Shown here one piece after another: positions 58,347 to 64,000 of a stretch of DNA of 64,000 bases; positions within the stretch are counted from its first letter, which is position 1, and every line of letters starts with the position of its first letter. The notes under the pieces were generated by a model, which saw only the letters and a list, made by a program, of their open reading frames with translations, had not been told where the DNA came from and made no database searches. Origin of the DNA: Enoplolaimus lenunculus (lineage: Eukaryota > Nematoda > Enoplea > Enoplida > Thoracostomopsidae). A program made the position numbers and the translations under genes. The stretch covers positions 1 to 64,000 of the forward strand of contig JASANG010002476.1 of the NCBI GenBank assembly GCA_030248215.1. Reading direction: 5' to 3'.

Positions 58347-59812
58347 ATTAATAGGTTTTGAAGGGTAGAGAAGTTGGAGTGAGGATATGTCAAGTGTGGA
58401 TCATTAAATACCGTGACGTTCGTTGGTATGATGGAATCAGACAGATCAGCTAAACGTTTAAAGTTGGTCGCAAAGGTAAAACGAGTGCAAGAAAAGTGTC
58501 TTTTGTGGTAGTTTGTGCAGTAGATTGGCATGTATATTCTTAAAATCAAGAACTCGTTGTATAATTGTCATTTTATTTTGGTGCTAATTTAATCAGCTCG
58601 GATTTTCAAACAGGAATAGAATTTAAAGAGTGGTGTTTGGCTTATTTAAACAGTGGTGTTTGGCTTGTGTGTTCACATTAGTAAGCGTTTATAAATGCGA
58701 TTATTTACTTTTCTCAGCCTGGTTAATTGTGCCGGTACAATTTTGCTCTGGCTGAGTTATCGGTATTCAGATTTTGTTCTGTTAGTATTCATTTGAACAA
58801 AGGACTGAATCGTAGATACAACAAACAGTGCGAGTTTCAAGGTAAATGCCGTTGGAAGTAATTGAGATGTGATGTTTTTTTTCTGATTTTATGTTTTGTT
58901 TGGGAAATATTGAGGTCCATGTACGTTGGGAGCATTAAATTCGCTTGGGAGATGGACGCGTGTAATTGCTTTTTTTATCAATCTGCTCATCGTAATTTAA
59001 TAATTCCGTGCTTTTGTTGATCTCGATATATTAATGATCATTAATTGTATTGTCTGCTATTTGTTTACATATTTTCGCAAAAATAATCTATTAAAGTTAA
59101 TGCAGTTGGCGGTGCAAGCAAGTTTTCCGAATGATCCATTACAGTTGTAATTTTTATATAGCCTTCGTTGAAGTTTTGCAATTGTTACTTAAAGTTACCC
59201 GGCTACCGCGTGGAAGAGCACTAAAGTAGGCTTAGTTTTAGCTTATGCTTATGCTTATGCTAACTGAAATAGAAATATAGGCCTTATTTTTGTAGTTTAG
59301 TTCCTCCGACTTTATTTTACATGAATCCTGTTGCCTGCTACAGTAAGCTATGTAGGTTTACTCACAAAAATTGGTTTGCTTTTTAGATACGGCCAGAAAT
59401 GTAATCTGCAACTGTATTCGGTTGTAACATAAAGCATGCCCTAGAACTACGGTTCTTTGACATATTTGCACATTTGACTGCACATTTAGCTGCAACGAGT
59501 TTTTGTTTATAACTTATTGTTTTGACTTCTCTTTTGTATTAATTGACATCGAGATTGTCCTATAAATAAAATATATCCAAGTCTATAATTTGTCTAAACT
59601 GAGCAAGCTAAACTTCAGCCGTGTCGTATTTTCTATTCGAAGATTAACAATGTTTCTTTGCATACTTGGGTCCACGGAAACGAATATAGATTTTTATCGA
59701 ACACAAATGTCTGGTTTCACCCCAGATTTTCGTGATTTTGTGATAAAATCAATATGTTTCGAATTTTAGTAATATTTTCATACTTTAATACGCAAATTGC
59801 GTTGAAAAGTTT

Positions 59813-59994
59813 GGCCCATGCAAAGATCAAGGGCCGAACGTTCTATGGTATTGGAATAGAGTTAGGTTTGGCTTAACAAAGTTTTAGACTAATTTTTTGC
59901 TTGGTTTGGCTTAGGTATAAATAAAGCTCATTCTCACGTTTAGACTTAGGAATATGTTTACATTACTACTCCGCCCTTGTTCTTTAAATTGGCC
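59813..59994. mobile_element. MITE, GGCCAATGT family, between sdk and pbx
   Basis: Starts GGCCCATGCAAAGATCAAGG and ends CTTGTTCTTTAAATTGGCC. Flanks agree at 6 of 8 positions. The core has GGCTTAGG and GACTTAGG. Confidence 0.65.
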
Positions 59995-60177
59995 AATAGC
60001 TTTTAGAAAACAACAAAAACTGCGTAAAGCGGGAGATGTATTATTATTTTAAGAAACAAAATGCCATATGGTATTTTTAAAAATTCGGCGTGCGTGAAAA
60101 ATAATATACTACTTATACACCGTTAGGCTGTAAACGCTGAGCGCTTGTTTGTGCATTCGGCACTGATAATTCCTAAC

Positions 60178-60447
60178 GCCCTATTCACACTTGCTAGTTT
60201 TTACTGCGAGAAGTTGCAGTTGCTATTGCACACAGAACTTGCAATTTTTCATCAGCCAATGAAAAAGTGGATGCGATAAATTCATCGAAGATGCATTGTT
60301 ATTAACTCCTGTGAACAAATTTACTAGCTTTGACTTTTAATGAATTATTTGCAGCTGCAAGTTTTTCGAATAGGGTTTAGGACAAAACTTGCAAGTGCAG
60401 GTTGCAGCTGCAAGTTCTTGAGTAAAACTTGCTCGTGTGAACAGGGC
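60178..60447. repeat. foldback element with TTGCAGCTGCAAGTT ends
   Basis: Left GCCCTATTCACACTTGC, right GCTCGTGTGAACAGGGC; both sides contain GTTGCAG/CTGCAAGT. A relative occupies about 21878-22044 (ends AACTTGCACGTGTGAATGGG). No clear target duplication. Confidence 0.6.
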
Positions 60448-61015
60448 TTTCACACTTACGCTTGTACCTCGGTGTTTCCATGTTCGACTGCTCCGCCATT
60501 ACCGTTGTGCAGCATCTGCTGAGACTTTATTAGTCTCGCTGCAGCCGTATGTAACACACAATACAGGTTGAATTTTAAAGTTGGCCTATAACTTCTCGCA
60601 GAGCTGAGTTGAACTGGATCTACAATAATACTATATTCAGTTTTTCCATTGAACTCTTCGATGTTGGGATTTGAGTAGAAAAAAATATGTTTTACATAGC
60701 TAGATTATGTTAATTTAATATTGACGTTCTGGCAGCGATAAGGTATGAGTGTAATTATGATTCTAACTATACCTTTTCACCAAGTGTAACAATTTCGAAG
60801 CTGGGCCACAGTCAACAAAAGTAGTGATGTAAGGCGCTGAAACTACGTAATTGCGAAAAAATGTCACTGCCGTGTGCTGTGACATTTTTTCCAAATAACG
60901 CGACTCGCGACTTCGACAAATTCGTACCTGTTGATGCTTAATCTTGTACTCGGGATTGGACGGTTATATCTGGGTTATATCTTATTGGGTTTTAGATAAT
61001 CCGTAGTTGGAGTTA

Positions 61016-61240
61016 CAGGGTACAAAGCGGAACTGGGTTACACCGGAATCGAAATTGGAACAGCAAAGTTATACCGGAATTCTAATTAGAATCGGAAGTA
61101 GAAATTTTCTGACTGTACGGATAGTTTGTATTGACAAATATAATATTGATTTAAGCAATATACAACCGGAATTCCGATTCCGATTAGATTTCCGTTTTTT
61201 AAAACGAGTTCCGGTTCCGATTGCACAATCAATCGGAATT
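61016..61240. mobile_element. truncated hAT-like MITE, CAGGGTGCAA subfamily
   Basis: Begins CAGGGTACAAAGCGGAACTG, sharing the AAAGCGG variant with 18387-18758. The right part degrades after GGTTCCGATTGCAC. It lies about 300 bp upstream of the pbx start codon. Confidence 0.55.
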
Positions 61241-61533
61241 TTGACTCGGATTTACGTTGACGTTACCGTTTGGAGATATTCCTTGAGTTGTGCAAAGTAT
61301 ATAAATAAGTCTATAGTTGTACGAAGGCATAATTATTTACACATGATTGAAGTAAACTATTTTGCTCAGTTACTACGTACTTTTCAAAACTCTTGGCTGA
61401 CGCAAAACCATTCGACCTAACAATTTGCGCTTGTTAAATATCACTGTATCAGTGTATATACGTATAAGTTTTTGTCTGAGTGATATTCTTGCTTTAGATT
61501 CTTATAATACATGTACGTATTACCTACTACATA

Positions 61534-61766
61534 ATGGATCTGAATGTAAATTTCGAAAACAATGGCGTTCCACCGATTAGTCATGCGGGCATGGTCCACA
61601 GTTTGAATTTGGTCGACGGAATGACGGATTTGACCGGAATGCAGCATAAAACAGAGCTTGAACAACGATCTCTACAACAGCATCAGACGCAGCAGTCAGA
61701 CATTAATGTGCTTCTTGATATGATCATCAATATTGCCGACCAAAATTTGGACGAGGCTCAGCATAA
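61534..61766 (+). CDS. PBX/extradenticle TALE homeobox gene, coding exon 1
   Basis: The ATG at 61534 opens 77 codons plus two bases; the donor is AA|GTAAGC at 61767. The protein has ISHAGMVHSL near the start, recalling the SHAG text of PBX N-termini. It then has a Gln-rich stretch (QQHQTQQ) and from residue 55 the start of the PBC-A domain: DINVLLDMIINIADQNLDEA, QHK. PBX/Exd proteins are Hox cofactors, and PBC-A binds MEIS/Homothorax. The phase 2 junction inside ...[11 protein letters not shown] joins cleanly to exon 2. The start is the first in-frame ATG of this exon; an upstream non-coding exon is possible. Confidence 0.9.
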
Positions 61767-62714
61767 GTAAGCGTAATTTAACATTTTAACCAAGAGGTAA
61801 CTCGAGGCCCCGGCGTCCACAACAATGTTCTGTAAGTATTTTGTAGTCTGTATAAGCCAGCGTTCCAACAGGAACTGCATTTCACTGCAATACAGGAACA
61901 GGAGTTTATTTTTCACAGTAACAACAGTTGCAAAAATATTACATCACCGAAATAGGGCTGACTATAACGCAGCCAAACCAATTTGTTTGTCGACTGTTCT
62001 ACGTTTTCCATTGCCAGTTTTACAAATTGTACTAAGACATGCGTCAAATAATTTATAATGTAAGGAATCTGCAGACCAAACACTAGTTCCAAAAGGAACC
62101 TAAGTTAAAGTAAAATTTTTGACACCCAGATTATAATTTTTCAGCTGGTTTCATAATACGCCATAAAACCGCAAATTTGCTATTTTCTGCAATTTCAATG
62201 CCGCATTAGGAACAGGAATTTGGGGTTGAACAATAGTATTAAGCATTCACCGCTTGTGCTATTTAATATCTATACTAGCTAAACTGGAACGCCCCGCATA
62301 CGTATTTGGACAGAGGTCCAGGTTTTGTTTGCACGCTTTGATTCATACTCAAAAATGTATAATATGCAAATTATTTTCGAGTGCCGAACGATTATTTAAT
62401 AAGCGAGAAGCATACTATGAAATTCAGTGTACAAGGCGTTTAGTTTGGTATTTTCTTACTGCAATTTCAATCCCGAAGTAGGAATAGAAATTTGGGCTGG
62501 AACATTAATTTGGGGCTGAACAATAGTATTTAGCAGTCACCGCTTGTGCTATTTAATATATATACTATCTAGGCTGGAACGCTTCGCATACGTATTTGGA
62601 CAGAGGTACAAGTTTTGTTTACACGCTTTGATATGCAAATTGTTTTCGAACAGCATGTTATGAAATTCAGTTTACAAAGCGTTTGGTTTGGTATTTTCTT
62701 AAATGTTTTTTCAG
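61767..62714 (+). other. pbx intron 1, with a direct duplication
   Basis: The sequence near 62210-62480 is repeated at about 62500-62700. Both parts share TTTGGGGTTGAACAATAGTA-like text, CACCGCTTGTGCTATTTAAT, and a CGCATACGTATTTGGACAGA block. This is a tandem duplication of about 290 bp ending close to the exon 2 acceptor. Confidence 0.6.
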
Positions 62715-62788
62715 AAAACATCAACTAAACTGTCATCGGTTACGACCTGCGTTGTTCGAAGTGTTATGTGAAATTAAAGAGAAAACAG
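62715..62788 (+). CDS. PBX/extradenticle coding exon 2 (PBC-A domain), gene continues off window
   Basis: Follows GTTTTTTCAG and ends phase 1 at G|GTAAAG. It encodes [25 protein letters not shown], nearly identical to the PBC-A core of PBX1/Exd ([23 protein letters not shown]). This identifies the gene beyond doubt as PBC class. The next exon, expected to begin just after KEKT, was not found in 62789-64000, so the rest of PBC and the TALE homeodomain lie to the right of the window. Confidence 0.93.
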
Positions 62789-64000
62789 GTAAAGCTTTTT
62801 TGGGTGTTATAAATTGTACTTCGGTTCGCCTAGGCTACTGGGGTAAGCGAAATGAGGGATGTCATTAAATTTTTTGTCTCTTAAAAGAGTCGGGTTTTTG
62901 CCGCGTGTGCCTGGCTGGCTACGTATCAAGTATCTACATATAGATGGAAAAATTTGCGTTTTATGTACCATATTGTGACATTCAATTCATGCGTGACGTT
63001 AAAATTTGTGTAAATTGTACTTAGCAATCGTAATTCGGTACCTCACCCGTAAGCATCATGTATTCGGTAGGGTTATGCTGGGAATCTATATCAATTTGTT
63101 GCCCGATATTAGACCGGAGCCGGATATCCAGTCGCACCCTAGGGGAAACCCTCCAGCACCGTTGCAGCACCAGTATAATAAGGTTAGGTGGACCATTTTC
63201 GAGCTGCGACTCCGGGATTATTTATGTTCGTAATGCTTATTTTGTAACTAAATAATCGTAATTGCGATTACTTATTGCAGTAGTAGTATTTAATTTATGT
63301 TCTTTGGTCCATGTATAATGCAGGTAATGCTGCTCACGCGTTACCATTGGTGCACTCTGTACATAAATAATGCCTGTTTCATTTAGTGCAGGTATCGTAT
63401 GCACGCATTCTTAACATCCAAATTTCCGACATCACTTCTTACGTTAGAATTAGTTTAACGCTGTTGATCGATTTTTGCCATGGGGCATAGGGGGCAAAAA
63501 TATCCGTAGGTGGCCGGCACCCCCATTGTTGCGGCCCTTCCAATAATGTTAGAAGGCGATGTATACGTGATGTGGCCCTATAACACCCCATGTGTATGCT
63601 TCTAAGCGCAGACAAATATGTGATAACATCATTTGCTTTACACGATTTGTGATTGGTCATTAGAGTTTAGATAGACAAAAAGGAAACGGTTTCAATATGC
63701 CATGTAACGTGTGAAGACTTTGCAACGCCCGTTACACTGTCGTGTCATCTATCTCCGTAAACTGCCAGGCAATCCTAACATACTTCTCGTTTAGATTCTT
63801 CTAGAAAGCGAATGATTTTCATAATGTCTAACTGCGAAACCGTATGTTGTTGAAGAAACGTTACCCCAAAGGCTTTTACTCGTAAAACGTCAGGTTTATT
63901 GCATCTCAAGAGCATATTTTTGTACATAAGAATACAAAATGTACGTAATGAATATGCTAGTTTTGTGAGAAAATTTATCAATTTGAAAACCATAGCAATG
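62789..64000 (+). other. pbx intron 2 (partial), no exon recognised
   Basis: No continuation of the PBC domain is visible. A fragment of the CCGGATATCC-type repeat sits at about 63105-63142 (ends GTCGCACCCTAGGGG). Short open frames here have no recognisable protein features. Confidence 0.55.

Larger units (their letters stand above)
58207..61533. other. sdk 3' UTR and sdk-pbx intergenic region
   Basis: No coding exon was recognised. Contents are the sdk 3' UTR, a GGCC-family MITE at 59813-59994, a foldback element at 60178-60447, a short hairpin near 60870-60900 (AAAAAATGTCACTG and its complement), and a divergent copy of the CAGGGTGCAACC family starting at 61016. The pbx promoter and 5' UTR must lie here or in an unseen upstream exon. 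I saw no clear TATA box. Confidence 0.6.

Overview
The window is invertebrate animal nuclear DNA. It has GT-AG introns, phase-1 introns at the borders of immunoglobulin (Ig) and fibronectin III (FnIII) domains, AT-rich introns full of short non-autonomous transposons, and no bacterial or viral gene layout. I cannot name the phylum from sequence alone.

Nearly the whole window (114-58206, + strand) is one gene. It is a complete sidekick (Sdk) homophilic adhesion receptor, which I assembled by hand into 43 coding exons. The exons sum to 7776 nt (2591 codons plus stop) with compatible phases at all 42 junctions. The order is signal peptide, 6 Ig domains, 13 FnIII domains, one transmembrane helix, and a long cytoplasmic tail ending in SSFV, a class I PDZ ligand typical of Sidekick proteins. 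Most FnIII domains can be matched one-to-one, in order, to vertebrate Sdk. The protein is longer than vertebrate and fly Sdk (about 2200 aa). The extra length comes from a roughly 79-residue insertion in Ig3, insertions in FnIII-6 and FnIII-13, and a tail about twice the usual size.

Layout: 114-1851 holds the signal peptide, Ig1 and Ig2. Positions 1852-29631 are one giant intron of about 27.8 kb. From 29632 to 58206 come the other 39 exons with introns of about 0.2-2.1 kb. From 58207 to 61533 lies an intergenic gap. At 61534 a second gene starts on the same strand: a PBX/extradenticle (PBC-class TALE homeobox) gene, of which the first two coding exons (61534-61766 and 62715-62788) are visible. 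Its homeobox lies beyond the right edge.

The introns carry at least eight recognisable families of short inverted-repeat elements. Several copies have exact or near-exact target-site duplications (8 bp, hAT type). The most informative is a 1605-bp element with about 365-bp terminal inverted repeats and a 9-bp duplication (Mutator/MULE type). It is inserted four bases inside an older hAT-like element. There are also two clean minisatellites (21 bp x 8 and 52 bp x about 5) that grew inside such elements. I found no operon, CRISPR array, rRNA, convincing tRNA gene or intact transposase, and nothing I would call a new multi-gene system. The noteworthy signals are the lineage-specific Sdk insertions, the Sdk-PBX adjacency and the nested transposons.
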